A stretch of 64,000 nucleotides of DNA from a gamma proteobacterium symbiont of Stewartia floridana (GTDB taxonomy: Bacteria; Pseudomonadota; Gammaproteobacteria; Chromatiales; Chromatiaceae): positions 53,346-117,345 of the forward strand of contig NAUB01000029.1 of the NCBI GenBank assembly GCA_003676145.1. Direction: 5' to 3'. The position numbers were made by a program, and so were the translations under genes. Below the pieces are notes generated by a model. The model made no database searches and was not told the DNA's origin. It saw only the letters and a list, made by a program, of their open reading frames with translations. Below are positions 9,043 through 17,766 of the stretch, piece after piece; positions within the stretch are counted from its first letter, which is position 1; every line of letters starts with the position of its first letter.

Positions 9043-9846
9043 ATGGAGCCCAGATTAACAAGATTGATCAAGTATGGCTCGAGAGGTGATGATGTGGTAC
9101 AGGTTCAGCAATCTCTGAATCAAGCCGTTTCGAGCAAACCCGAGTTGATCACTGATGGTATTTTTGGTGCCAAATCGACCGCCAGGGCGGAACAGTTCCA
9201 ACGCAGCAATCAACTGACTGCTGATGGCATTGTCGGCCCGAAGACCTGGGAAAAGCTGCTTGCCTTCCTGAAAAACCTTGTTGACACACCACCAACCGAC
9301 AAAGACAAGCATAAAGAGATTCGCCAAAGAGTCCTGAATGAGGCGGGAAAACTTGTTGGTACAGTCGACTTCACACAACTGATTGGCGGCAGACCGAAAG
9401 GTATCGATGTAGTCAAAACCATCTTTAAGGTAGCTGCGAATGTAACCCTGCAGGATGACAACTTCAAAGACCCTTTCAGCAAGGCATGGAGTCCACAACC
9501 TTTTATCAGCGGCCAGAGAAAGAGCTGGTGCGGGATATTCTGTGTCTACTGTTATCGCAAAGCAGGGATAAGCACCGTCAGGTGGAACCTGAATGTCGGC
9601 GCCCCTGTCGGCAACATCGGTTTGAACAGCTGGAGCACAGAGTTCGTTCAGGCGATCAAACTGGCTGACATTGGTGCGGTAGCCACCCGTCAGCACCATT
9701 TCCTCATCGAAAAGGTCGATCCGGGCAATCCGTTCACACCTAGGCTGAATACCATCGATGGTAATCTGTTAGCCGGAAGGATCCAGAGACGCAGCGGCTA
9801 CCACCAGGTTGGCAAGGACAATTTCAACTACTACTCATTGAAGTAA
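9043..9846 (+). CDS. Peptidoglycan-binding protein with CHAP-like domain
   Basis: A 267-residue protein. Residues about 10-75 are a PG_binding_1 domain (YGSRGDDVVQVQQSLN, then TDGIFGAKSTARAEQFQ and TADGIVGPKTWEKL). The C-terminal part resembles a CHAP/NlpC-P60-like amidase: the putative nucleophile Cys is in SWCGIFCVYCYRKAG (about residue 162), a His in HHFLIEKVD, and a polar residue in NTIDGNLL. The fold predicts cell-wall amide hydrolysis. There is no obvious signal peptide, so export, if any, needs another route, as for some endolysins and type VI effectors. The ATG at 9043 is preferred because GGAG sits about 7 bases upstream. No immunity-like partner follows. Confidence 0.75.
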   Translation: MEPRLTRLIKYGSRGDDVVQVQQSLNQAVSSKPELITDGIFGAKSTARAEQFQRSNQLTADGIVGPKTWEKLLAFLKNLVDTPPTDKDKHKEIRQRVLNEAGKLVGTVDFTQLIGGRPKGIDVVKTIFKVAANVTLQDDNFKDPFSKAWSPQPFISGQRKSWCGIFCVYCYRKAGISTVRWNLNVGAPVGNIGLNSWSTEFVQAIKLADIGAVATRQHHFLIEKVDPGNPFTPRLNTIDGNLLAGRIQRRSGYHQVGKDNFNYYSLK

Positions 9847-10089
9847 CGATAGAGCCTGCAAAGCCAGAACAAAATCATAAGATCGATTTTTACAACCAGC
9901 CGCAACAGACTGGACAGCAACACTGTAACAATCCATATACCAGACACGACAGCCAGGATCAAAACCCCATCATCCGCAAGGGCAATCATTATAACAGTGT
10001 CGAAATAATTTACAGACCCTTGGTAATTTTACCTTGCCATAGCAGATCTAAACGCGTAACCGATTGTTATTCCTAAACTAACAAATTTC

Positions 10090-10105
10090 TGGCATCAATC
10101 ATGCA
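10090..10105 (+). promoter_or_regulatory. Sigma-54 promoter of PEP-CTERM gene
   Basis: TGGCATCAATCATGCA has the -24 GG and -12 GC separated by exactly 10 bases. It lies about 85 bp before the start of the PEP-CTERM gene. In PEP-CTERM bacteria, target genes are known to be under RpoN with the PrsK/PrsR system, so the match is meaningful. The rest of the gap 9847-10188 holds no gene. Confidence 0.7.
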
Positions 10106-10188
10106 CTCATCAACTCCGTATCAGGAGCTGATCCTGAAACACTTAGTTTTAAAGCGCTTATTTTATAAACATCCATAAGGATATATCG

Positions 10189-10716
10189 ATGAAGAAATCA
10201 CTCTTTTTTCTGGCTTGCCTGGTGATGCTTCTGCCATTGAATAGCCAGGCAAATGTAATCAGAACCACGGGCTCCATCACGGATGGGGGAATCGGGTCTG
10301 TGTCCTATGTGCTATTCGATCAGGACGCCACTGCAAGAACCAGAATTGCAGTCAATTCGAATGATTTCGATACAGAGATCTTTCTGTTCGAGAATGACGG
10401 CACATTGAACAGAAATGACCGGATTGCGCACAACGACGACCGTAACTTTCCGATCAATCTGAATTCCCTGATCAATAGAGTGTTACAGGCAGGAAGCTAT
10501 ATCGTAGCCATCTCCGCTTACGACCTGACCCGCGGCGAAGCCGTCAGGGGAGTAAACAGAGGCAACGATCAATCCGGCTATGGTGACTACAGAATCAGAA
10601 TCGCATCGAATGCCAATGTCAGATTCAGCAATGTACCTGAACCTGCCACGCTTTCGTTGCTTGGCCTTGGTTTGGTAGGTATGGGTTTAGCCCGACGCGC
10701 CAAACAAAGATCCTGA
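10189..10716 (+). CDS. PEP-CTERM sorted exported protein (DVUA0089-like)
   Basis: A 175-residue secreted protein. It has an N-terminal signal peptide (SLFFLACLVMLLPLNSQA), a beta-rich body with DTEIFLFENDG and DRIAHNDD of the type seen in DVUA0089-family proteins, and a C-terminal sorting signal: VPEPATLSLLGLGLVGMGLARRAKQRS shows the PEP motif, a hydrophobic helix and a basic tail. Such proteins are processed by exosortase (EpsH) and delivered to the envelope or exopolysaccharide matrix. No exosortase gene is in this window. A sigma-54 type promoter precedes it and a strong terminator follows, so it is a single-gene unit. Confidence 0.9.
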   Translation: MKKSLFFLACLVMLLPLNSQANVIRTTGSITDGGIGSVSYVLFDQDATARTRIAVNSNDFDTEIFLFENDGTLNRNDRIAHNDDRNFPINLNSLINRVLQAGSYIVAISAYDLTRGEAVRGVNRGNDQSGYGDYRIRIASNANVRFSNVPEPATLSLLGLGLVGMGLARRAKQRS

Positions 10717-10739
10717 AAGCTGTCTGTGCCATTTGAGTA

Positions 10740-10774
10740 ACACCAGGGGATTGATAGTCCCCTGGTGTTTTTTT
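10740..10774 (+). terminator. Rho-independent terminator
   Basis: An 11-bp stem ACACCAGGGGA / TCCCCTGGTGT with a 7-base loop, followed by a run of T. It ends the PEP-CTERM transcript. Confidence 0.95.
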
Positions 10775-10823
10775 ATCCCTGTCCCCTGAGCTTCACTTCA
10801 TCAGCCAACCAATCACGCCAATC

Positions 10824-11720
10824 TCACACCCCTCTGTGAGACAGGCTCCCCGCCACAGATATGAAAGCCTGCTGATAACTCAACTGCTGATCCTCTGTTC
10901 GATACGCTGCATAGAGTTTGCGCTGCATACCCTGGCGCCCCAAGCGCAAACTCTTCAACGGCAAAGCCTGACAGGCCCGTTCGATCAACCAGTCCGGAAT
11001 CACCGTTACCCCTCGAGAAAGGGATACCAGTTGCAGCATAATCTCGATCGATTCGATCTGCTTGTGCTGTTGCGGCCTGACGCCAGCAGGCCAGAGAAAA
11101 CTGTTTAGCACATCGAGTCGTTCTTCAGCCACCGGGAAGGTAATCAATACTTCGCTCGCCAACTGTTGCGGGCTGACCCAATCCTTTTCAGCCAGTGGAT
11201 GGCTCTCAGGCACCAGCAACATCAACTCATACTCAAACAGCGGCTGATAACTCAATCCTGGATGATCGACACGGTCGGGGGTGATCAACATATCGATATG
11301 AAAGTTGAGTACACCCTCAAAACCACTAAAGCGGAATCGCTGAAAGATATCCACATCCACTTGCGGATTCGACTTCAGATAGGCGGCCGTGACGCCGGTC
11401 AGCCACTCATAACAGGGATAACACTCCACCCCGAGACGCAACACCCCTGTTTGACCATCTGCATAGGCCTTCAGGGTACGTTGACTCTGCTGCAACACGG
11501 GCAGAACCTTTTCCGCCGTCTCCAACAACAGATTACCCGCTCGGGTCAGACGCAATCGGCGCCCCTCCTTCACCCAGATCTCAATACCCAGCTTCTGTTC
11601 CAGATAGCGTATCTGATGGGAGAGTGCCGACTGACTCAGACAGAGCGCATTGGCCGCCTTGGTCAGGGTACCGTGTTGCTGCAACGCGGCCACGATTCGC
11701 AGATGGGTAAGTTCTAACAT
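10824..11720 (-). CDS. metR: LysR-family transcriptional regulator MetR
   Basis: A 298-residue LysR-type regulator. The N-terminal winged helix-turn-helix is LTHLRIVAALQQHGTLTKAANALCLSQSALSHQIRYLEQKLG, and an effector-binding domain follows from about residue 90. In this family MetR activates metE and other methionine genes with homocysteine as co-inducer. The assignment rests on the sequence and above all on the divergent arrangement with metE across a 102-bp gap. Full length, with no defect seen. Confidence 0.92.
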   Translation of the reverse strand: MLELTHLRIVAALQQHGTLTKAANALCLSQSALSHQIRYLEQKLGIEIWVKEGRRLRLTRAGNLLLETAEKVLPVLQQSQRTLKAYADGQTGVLRLGVECYPCYEWLTGVTAAYLKSNPQVDVDIFQRFRFSGFEGVLNFHIDMLITPDRVDHPGLSYQPLFEYELMLLVPESHPLAEKDWVSPQQLASEVLITFPVAEERLDVLNSFLWPAGVRPQQHKQIESIEIMLQLVSLSRGVTVIPDWLIERACQALPLKSLRLGRQGMQRKLYAAYRTEDQQLSYQQAFISVAGSLSHRGV

Positions 11721-11775
11721 CTATGTAAATATCTCATAGTTAATAATATAAAGATCATTATATCTTCATAATATA
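11721..11775. promoter_or_regulatory. metR-metE divergent control region, candidate MetR sites
   Basis: The AT-rich gap between the divergent genes holds CTATG-N9-CATAG (11721-11739) and ATTAT-N6-ATAAT (around 11758-11774). Read on the minus strand both contain TATGA(A)GATAT, so they may be two related LysR-type binding sites. Neither is a strict TGAA-N5-TTCA MetR site, so the call is tentative. Confidence 0.4.
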
Positions 11776-11822
11776 AATACCTAAAATCCTGCCTTCGGAT
11801 TCACAGGAAAAGGTTAGGAATC

Positions 11823-14132
11823 ATGGTCACTACTCACAATCTCGGTCTGCCTCGCATCGGCGACAGACGCCAACTCAAGTTCAGCCTGGAAGCCTATTGG
11901 CGGGGTGATATCGATGCTCATCAGCTGATGGCTGCCGGAGCGCAGATTCGTGCACAAAACCACCAGCACCAACAGATTCTTGATTGGACCTGCGTCGGGG
12001 ACTTCTCCCTCTACGACCATGTGCTCGATACCAGCATCATGCTGGGACATCTGCCACGTCGTTTCGAACAACAGCTTCTCGCACCCCTGGACCGCTACTT
12101 CCAGGTTGCCCGCGGACGCTCGACAGAGGCCAGCACACCACTGGCGGCGGCTGAAATGACCAAGTGGTTCGATACCAACTACCACTATCTGGTGCCTGAA
12201 TTTGACCGGGAGACACGCTTCGAGCTGAATCCGGCGCAGCTGTTGAACCAGATTGAAGAGTGTCAGTCGAAAAACATCAAACCGGTGATCATCGGTCCGG
12301 TAACCTATCTCTGGCTCGGCAAAAGCAAAGACGAAAGCAATCCGCTGGATCTGCTGGAGCAGTTGCTGCCGGTCTATCAGCAACTGTTGCAACAGCTGGC
12401 TGATGCGGGAATTGAATGGCTGCAGATCGATGAGCCAATTCTGGTGACTGAACTGGATCAGAGTTGGCGCCACGCCTTGAGAAGCGCCTACTTCCGGCTA
12501 CAGACGAAAGCCATAAAGCTGCTGCTGACCACCTACTTCGGCAGCCTGAAAGAGAATCTGCAACTGGCCTGCGAACTGCCGGTAGCCGGTCTGCACATCG
12601 ATGCCACCAAGGCCAGGGATGAAATTGATCGGATCATCGACTGGCTGCCGCAGCATAAGAGACTCTCGCTCGGGGTGATCGACGGACGGAATATCTGGCG
12701 GTGCGACCTGAATGCGCTGCTGGATTGGTTGGAACCCATCCATCAGCGTATCGGTGATCGACTCTGGCTGGCCCCCTCCTGCTCCCTGCTCCACGTGCCG
12801 GTGGACCTGGAGAGTGAAACCGAACTCGATGGGGAGCTCAGATCCTGGCTCAGTTTTGCACTGCAGAAGCTAGCAGAGCTTGAGACCCTGGCTGGCGCGC
12901 TCAACAACGGTCGTGCATCGGTTACCAGACAACTGGATGAGAATGCCCAAGCCATCCGGCGGCGCTCGGAATCACAGCAGATCCACATCCCGAGCATCAT
13001 GCAATGGACGGCCGCTATCACCACAGAGATGGGGCAACGCCAAAGCAGCTTCACAACCCGTCGAGCCATTCAGCAGCAGCGTTTGAAGCTGCCTCTCTAT
13101 CCGACCACCACCATCGGTTCGTTTCCGCAAACCAATACGGTAAGGCAAAACAGAAAGGCCTACCGGGAAGGTCGCCTTGGCAGAGACGACTATCGTGCCG
13201 CAATGGAGAAGGAGATCGCACAGGCGATCCGGCAGCAGGAGGATATCGGCCTGGATGTGCTGGTACACGGTGAGGCGGAGCGGAATGACATGGTTGAGTA
13301 TTTCGCTGAATTTCTCAGCGGTTTTGCCTTTACCCGTTTTGGCTGGGTGCAATCCTATGGCTCACGCTGCGTCAAACCGCCGATCATCTATGGTGACGTT
13401 CAACGGAAATCCGATATGACCACCCACTGGACCAGCTATGCCCAGTCGCTCACCAACAGACCGGTGAAAGGCATGCTGACCGGCCCGGTGACCATGCTCA
13501 ACTGGTCATTTGTGCGTGACGACCAACCCCTCGCCCTGACCTGCAATCAGCTGGCCCTCGCCCTGCGCGACGAGGTACTGGCCCTGGAACGGGCGGGAAC
13601 GGCGATCATCCAGATCGACGAGGCGGCTCTGCGTGAAGGTCTGCCGCTTCGACGCAAGCAGTGGCCCGACTATCTCGACTGGGCGCTCAACGCCTTCCGT
13701 CTGACCGCCAACGGCGTTCAGGACGAGACCCAGATCCACACCCACATGTGCTACTCCGAGTTCAACGACATCATCGAAGCGATCGCCGCCATGGATGCGG
13801 ATGTCATCACCATCGAGACCTCCCGTTCTGACATGCAACTGCTTGATGTTTTCGAGTCGTACGAATACCCCAACGAGATCGGCCCGGGTGTGTATGACAT
13901 CCACTCCCCCAACATACCGAGCATCGAGAGTATGGTTAAGCTGATTCAGCTGGCTCAACAGCGCATTCCCGCTGAGCGGCTTTGGATCAATCCGGACTGC
14001 GGACTGAAGACGCGCCAATGGCAGGAGGCCATTCCGGCTCTGAAGAACATGCAACAGGCGGCACGACTGCTACGTGAGCGTGCGAGACTCGACACTCATC
14101 GAACCTCAATCGCAACTGAAGCCTTGCCATAA
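11823..14132 (+). CDS. metE: Cobalamin-independent methionine synthase
   Basis: Transfers a methyl group from 5-methyltetrahydropteroyltri-glutamate to homocysteine to make methionine, in the cytoplasm. The 769-residue length fits the two-barrel MetE family. The N-terminal segment [21 protein letters not shown] is typical. Zinc ligands can be seen in the C-terminal barrel: His and Cys in [11 protein letters not shown], Glu in ITIETSRS, and Cys in [23 protein letters not shown] marks the start of the catalytic half. AGGTTAGGA lies just before the ATG. Divergent metR predicts activation by homocysteine. Confidence 0.97.
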   Translation: MVTTHNLGLPRIGDRRQLKFSLEAYWRGDIDAHQLMAAGAQIRAQNHQHQQILDWTCVGDFSLYDHVLDTSIMLGHLPRRFEQQLLAPLDRYFQVARGRSTEASTPLAAAEMTKWFDTNYHYLVPEFDRETRFELNPAQLLNQIEECQSKNIKPVIIGPVTYLWLGKSKDESNPLDLLEQLLPVYQQLLQQLADAGIEWLQIDEPILVTELDQSWRHALRSAYFRLQTKAIKLLLTTYFGSLKENLQLACELPVAGLHIDATKARDEIDRIIDWLPQHKRLSLGVIDGRNIWRCDLNALLDWLEPIHQRIGDRLWLAPSCSLLHVPVDLESETELDGELRSWLSFALQKLAELETLAGALNNGRASVTRQLDENAQAIRRRSESQQIHIPSIMQWTAAITTEMGQRQSSFTTRRAIQQQRLKLPLYPTTTIGSFPQTNTVRQNRKAYREGRLGRDDYRAAMEKEIAQAIRQQEDIGLDVLVHGEAERNDMVEYFAEFLSGFAFTRFGWVQSYGSRCVKPPIIYGDVQRKSDMTTHWTSYAQSLTNRPVKGMLTGPVTMLNWSFVRDDQPLALTCNQLALALRDEVLALERAGTAIIQIDEAALREGLPLRRKQWPDYLDWALNAFRLTANGVQDETQIHTHMCYSEFNDIIEAIAAMDADVITIETSRSDMQLLDVFESYEYPNEIGPGVYDIHSPNIPSIESMVKLIQLAQQRIPAERLWINPDCGLKTRQWQEAIPALKNMQQAARLLRERARLDTHRTSIATEALP

Positions 14133-14259
14133 TTGTAATCGTGAGATGACAAATACAAACTATAGATAAATTCATACTTATTTTTCCCTTGCCAGACGTA
14201 GTTCACTCAGATGCTATCCGCTAAAATGGGGGATTTAACCCGCCCACGAGGAATCCGAC

Positions 14260-15219
14260 GTGTTTCGCAAAGAGCTCAAAGTCCTGGACTGCACCATTCG
14301 CGATGGTGGACTGATCAACAACTACCATTTCACCGATGAATTCGTAAAGTCAGTCTACCGGGCGGCATGTGAATCCGGCGTGGATGTCATCGAGCTGGGC
14401 AAGAAGCTGATGGTCAGCGAAGAGTATACCCGTGAGGCCTATGGCAAATGGAATTTCTGCGATGACGACGATCTGAAGATGGTCATCGACTCCCATGAGT
14501 GTGAGAATCGGCCACTGGTTGCTGTCATGTTCGACATCGGCCGGGTCGACGTCAACAGTCTGCAGCCACGGGATCAAAGCCCCTTCGACATGGCCCGGGT
14601 TGCCTGCTATGTCCCGGACATCGACAAGGGTCTGGACCTGGTAAAACGCTCCAAGGACCTGGGTTATGAAACCACCATCAACATCATGGCCTGCTCCGCC
14701 GCCATTCGCACCGATCTGATCGAGGCCCTGAACCAGGTTGAAGAGACGCCGGAACTGGATTACCTCTACCTGGTGGACAGCTATGGCGCCTTCTACTCGG
14801 AACAGGTTACCGACTATCTTGAGCTCTACAAGAAACACGCACCGAGCAAGGAGCTGGGCTTCCATGCACACAACAATCAGCAGCTTGCCTTTGCCAATAC
14901 CCAGCAGGCGATCATCGACGGCGTCAACCTGCTCGACGCCACCGTCAACGGCATCGGCCGGGGTGCCGGCAACTGCAACCTGGAGCTGTTACTCAACTTC
15001 CTGAAGAATCCCAAGTTTGATGTTCGCCCCATCTACAAGGTGATTCAGGAGCAGTTCGTGCCGCTGCGTGAAGAGATCGAGTGGGGCTTCAATGATATCT
15101 ACGGCATCAGCGGCCACCTCAATCAGCACCCCCGCGCCGCCATGAAGTGCCGTTCGGAAAAAGAGATTCGTGACCTCTGCTACGACTTCCTCATCGAACA
15201 GACCCAACTCAACTCTTGA
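14260..15219 (+). CDS. HMGL-type aldolase family protein (4-hydroxy-2-oxovalerate aldolase-like)
   Basis: A 319-residue TIM-barrel protein of the HMG-CoA lyase/pyruvate carboxyltransferase family. The metal-binding start is VLDCTIRDGGLINNYHF, the second metal motif is GFHAHNNQQLA, and DATVNGIGRGAGNCNLELLL is the conserved C-terminal barrel segment. It is closest in pattern to 4-hydroxy-2-oxovalerate aldolase (DmpG/MhpE) but lacks the acetaldehyde dehydrogenase partner beside it and the communication domain is short. Similar stand-alone proteins occur near surface-polysaccharide or amino-acid genes. The start is GTG with GAGGA about 9 bases upstream. The substrate is unknown. Confidence 0.8.
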   Translation: MFRKELKVLDCTIRDGGLINNYHFTDEFVKSVYRAACESGVDVIELGKKLMVSEEYTREAYGKWNFCDDDDLKMVIDSHECENRPLVAVMFDIGRVDVNSLQPRDQSPFDMARVACYVPDIDKGLDLVKRSKDLGYETTINIMACSAAIRTDLIEALNQVEETPELDYLYLVDSYGAFYSEQVTDYLELYKKHAPSKELGFHAHNNQQLAFANTQQAIIDGVNLLDATVNGIGRGAGNCNLELLLNFLKNPKFDVRPIYKVIQEQFVPLREEIEWGFNDIYGISGHLNQHPRAAMKCRSEKEIRDLCYDFLIEQTQLNS

Positions 15220-15251
15220 AACGTCACTGCCATCAGGGCCTCTTGCAGGCC

Positions 15252-15827
15252 CTAGTGGGCCACGATCCAGCTCATGAAAGACTGGCGGGTATCCTGATCC
15301 GCCTTGAGCCACCAGTAGCGCAACCGCTCCCCCGCATCCTTGGGTAACTTATCCGCTTGCACTTTCGTACTGACGGCCAGCGGCTCCTTTGCGGGTGTGG
15401 TGTTGACCGCAGCCGTCTCAAGCGGTTTTGGTGAAGCTTCCAGCTCACTGCTGATCGTGACCTGGGGATTTTTTGCGAACGCCTGTTTATCCTGAAACGC
15501 GGCAGGCTCCGGGACCAGTCGATAGTGGACACCGGATTTTACGTTCAAGCTGACCATAAAGGGTCTTGAATTGATGACCGCTTCGTAACCCAGATCCGGA
15601 TCGATGATCACATCCTTGTATCGAAGCGTGATTTCACGCTCACCTTCCGGCAGCTCGAGCTGCGCCTGATGAGAGAGCAGGGAACCAGCCACTGCCTGAC
15701 CATCCAAGGCGAGAAACTCGAAACTGTCGGGAATGGTAATTTTTGCTGCCTGTACAGAGCAGCCGGTCAAACTCAGCCAGACCAGCAGCACGCCGCTGAT
15801 CAACAGCTTTGCATACAACTTCGCCAT
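15252..15827 (-). CDS. DUF2057 family exported protein
   Basis: A 191-residue protein that begins with a hydrophobic leader ending LTGCSVQA; the LTGC pattern resembles a lipobox, so it may be a lipoprotein. The body matches DUF2057 (YccT-like): IPDSFEFLALDGQ, LPEGEREITLRYKDVI and GVHYRLVPEP are typical. A Pro/Ala/Thr linker precedes a short C-terminal helix (DAGERLRYWWLKADQDTRQSFMSWI). The biological role of the family is poorly defined. The ATG at 15827 has AGGAG 7-8 bases upstream, so the longer frame to 15899 is rejected. Confidence 0.8.
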   Translation of the reverse strand: MAKLYAKLLISGVLLVWLSLTGCSVQAAKITIPDSFEFLALDGQAVAGSLLSHQAQLELPEGEREITLRYKDVIIDPDLGYEAVINSRPFMVSLNVKSGVHYRLVPEPAAFQDKQAFAKNPQVTISSELEASPKPLETAAVNTTPAKEPLAVSTKVQADKLPKDAGERLRYWWLKADQDTRQSFMSWIVAH

Positions 15828-15870
15828 CGCATCATCTCCTTTCAGAGCCGATAGAAATTCCAGTGTAGAT

Positions 15871-15901
15871 AAAAACAGACCTTGCAGCGGACACTGCAAG
15901 G
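15871..15901 (-). terminator. Rho-independent terminator of porin gene
   Basis: Perfect 8-bp stem CCTTGCAG / CTGCAAGG with a 6-base loop. On the minus strand it is followed by TCTGTTTTTA. It lies just after the porin stop codon. Confidence 0.8.
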
Positions 15902-15926
15902 CCTGTCAATTAAGGCAGGCTTCTGA

Positions 15927-17090
15927 TCAGAAGGCGTATTTGGCGGCAAACTGCAGCCGGTCCAGCTCACCCTCGTCTCCGCTCTCTTTCTCCAGCGTGC
16001 CATGCAGATACATGACACCAAGCGTCACCGGTTTGATCGGGTTGTACATCAGGTTGACCTGGATGCTGTTGGCGCTCTCATTCAGGCTGCCCGGAGCGGA
16101 AGAAGGATTATCCACCTCAACCAGGCTGAGAATCACGTTTGAACGCCACTTACTGTTCCACATATGCCGATAGGCGACAAAGCCGGCAAGGGATTCCACC
16201 GCCTCAAGACTGCCATCACTCGGATCGACTACCGCATCCCGGACCACACCCAGACTGGTGTAGCGGCCCATGCCGTCGCCATAATTGACCGCAAAGCGGA
16301 TATCATCCGTTTCGAGGAGTTTGATCTTGCCGCTGACACCCAGACCCCAGCCGGTGGTGGTCTCTTCCGAGCCGCCATCCTCAACTTTCAGTTGCCGCAA
16401 CAGACCATTGACCCGCAGGTGACCCCAACCCATTTTCATACTGTAGTTGGCCGCCAGGTCAGGTAGTGCGTTGTCGTCACTGATGCCGGTATCGGTGAAG
16501 GTTTCCGGATTCTCCAGAGCCAATTGGACATTACCCAGGCTATAGCGAATCATCGGCTGCCTTACAAACACCGTTCCTTCCGGCGCACCCAGAAAGTCCA
16601 AGGCATCGGGCAGCGCGCCGGTATCCATGAAGGTCGACCAGGTCTGGCCGAACAGCCAGTTATCGAAGGTAAAGAGGTAGTGTCTCAGGCGAGGCGAGTA
16701 ACTGTTACTCACCGCCTCATTACCGAAACCGGTGGTCAGGAAATCCATCTCCATCACCACGCCAAGCGAGTGATCACCAGCCTTTGTCTTGGCCTTGAAA
16801 TTGATGCGCGACTCGCGAGCTGTCATGTCATAGACCGCATCACCGTCATCGCCACTTGTCGGAATGGAAGAGGGCAGATAGAAAGTCCTGCCCGCACCGC
16901 CGGCTCCGCCAGCGATGGTGCCGCTGTCGGTATCGGTCCACATGGCACTGAGTTTTGCATAGCCACCGATGCTGACATCCACGTCACCACCGAAAACCTG
17001 ACTGAAGTTGTAGGCCGATGCAGTTGTTGGCAGCATCATGCAGGCACCGATCAGAGCTATCCCTGGCAGCTTCTGTTTCATTTGATTCAT
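15927..17090 (-). CDS. DcaP-like trimeric outer-membrane porin
   Basis: A 387-residue outer membrane protein. The signal peptide is KLPGIALIGACMMLPTTASA. The mature start DVDVSIGGYAKLSAMWTDTDSG, the region FYLPSSIPTS, and DFLTTGFGNEAVSNSYSPRLRHYLFTFDNWLFGQTWSTFMD are the pattern of the DcaP family, whose members take up organic anions. The C-terminus ends in an aromatic residue (AAKYAF), as required for outer-membrane beta-barrel insertion. The ATG at 17090 has GGAGA about 8 bases upstream. The gene is monocistronic with its own terminator. The substrate cannot be deduced. Confidence 0.88.
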   Translation of the reverse strand: MNQMKQKLPGIALIGACMMLPTTASAYNFSQVFGGDVDVSIGGYAKLSAMWTDTDSGTIAGGAGGAGRTFYLPSSIPTSGDDGDAVYDMTARESRINFKAKTKAGDHSLGVVMEMDFLTTGFGNEAVSNSYSPRLRHYLFTFDNWLFGQTWSTFMDTGALPDALDFLGAPEGTVFVRQPMIRYSLGNVQLALENPETFTDTGISDDNALPDLAANYSMKMGWGHLRVNGLLRQLKVEDGGSEETTTGWGLGVSGKIKLLETDDIRFAVNYGDGMGRYTSLGVVRDAVVDPSDGSLEAVESLAGFVAYRHMWNSKWRSNVILSLVEVDNPSSAPGSLNESANSIQVNLMYNPIKPVTLGVMYLHGTLEKESGDEGELDRLQFAAKYAF

Positions 17091-17766
17091 CGTGTGATTC
17101 TCCACAGTATCAATTGAATTCAGCTGTTATGGTTTTTTCGTGCTGAGTTGTTTTATTGCCGATATGGCGACTGCCCTACGTGAAATTTTTTTATCCTCAT
17201 TAACGACTGCTGAGGATGGATCGCCAGGCATCATCGAGCGTTTTTGAGTCGATGAGTGACTGGAATCGGAAAATCGGGGATATGGAATTTATTGTTACAA
17301 ATTTATGAACCAATCCTAGGTTGCAGATACTACACCATTATCTGGAGAAAGAAACTGTTCTCGTTCAGCCCGGATGACAATTCATCTTCGGTCGGCAGCC
17401 ACGCTCGGAGCAAACAATTCAACTCAGCGGTTGACGCAATGGATATCCACCGCAGCTCAAAAAATTGGCCCTGGCCGATTGCGTCTGAATGGAAACAGAA
17501 CCGTACACAGGAACACCAGACCAAGGGATGGCTGGGCCGGTTCCTCAGTGGCGCACTCCAACCGACGGTTGCTTGATATTCTGGCGACGCCTCCCCCTGA
17601 CATGTGCATCTATCCAGGCAAGTCCTCACCAGTAAATAAAGAACAAAACTCCTATAGGTTACTGAATTTCCTAAATGTTTAAAGTTACCGACCATCCGCC
17701 CGATAACACTACAGAATTTATGGTTATTTACTACTTCACTGAATTGATGGCCTTGAGGAAGCGGTT
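17091..17766. other. Long intergenic region
   Basis: About 675 bp between the porin start and the signalling gene. Short frames exist but none has a ribosome site or recognisable product. It should contain the porin promoter and the promoter of the downstream gene; I could not pick either with confidence. Confidence 0.5.

Noticed and set aside
17256..17695. Short frames on both strands before the REC-REC gene
   Set aside because: No ribosome site, no motif, and strands overlap each other; treated as non-coding.
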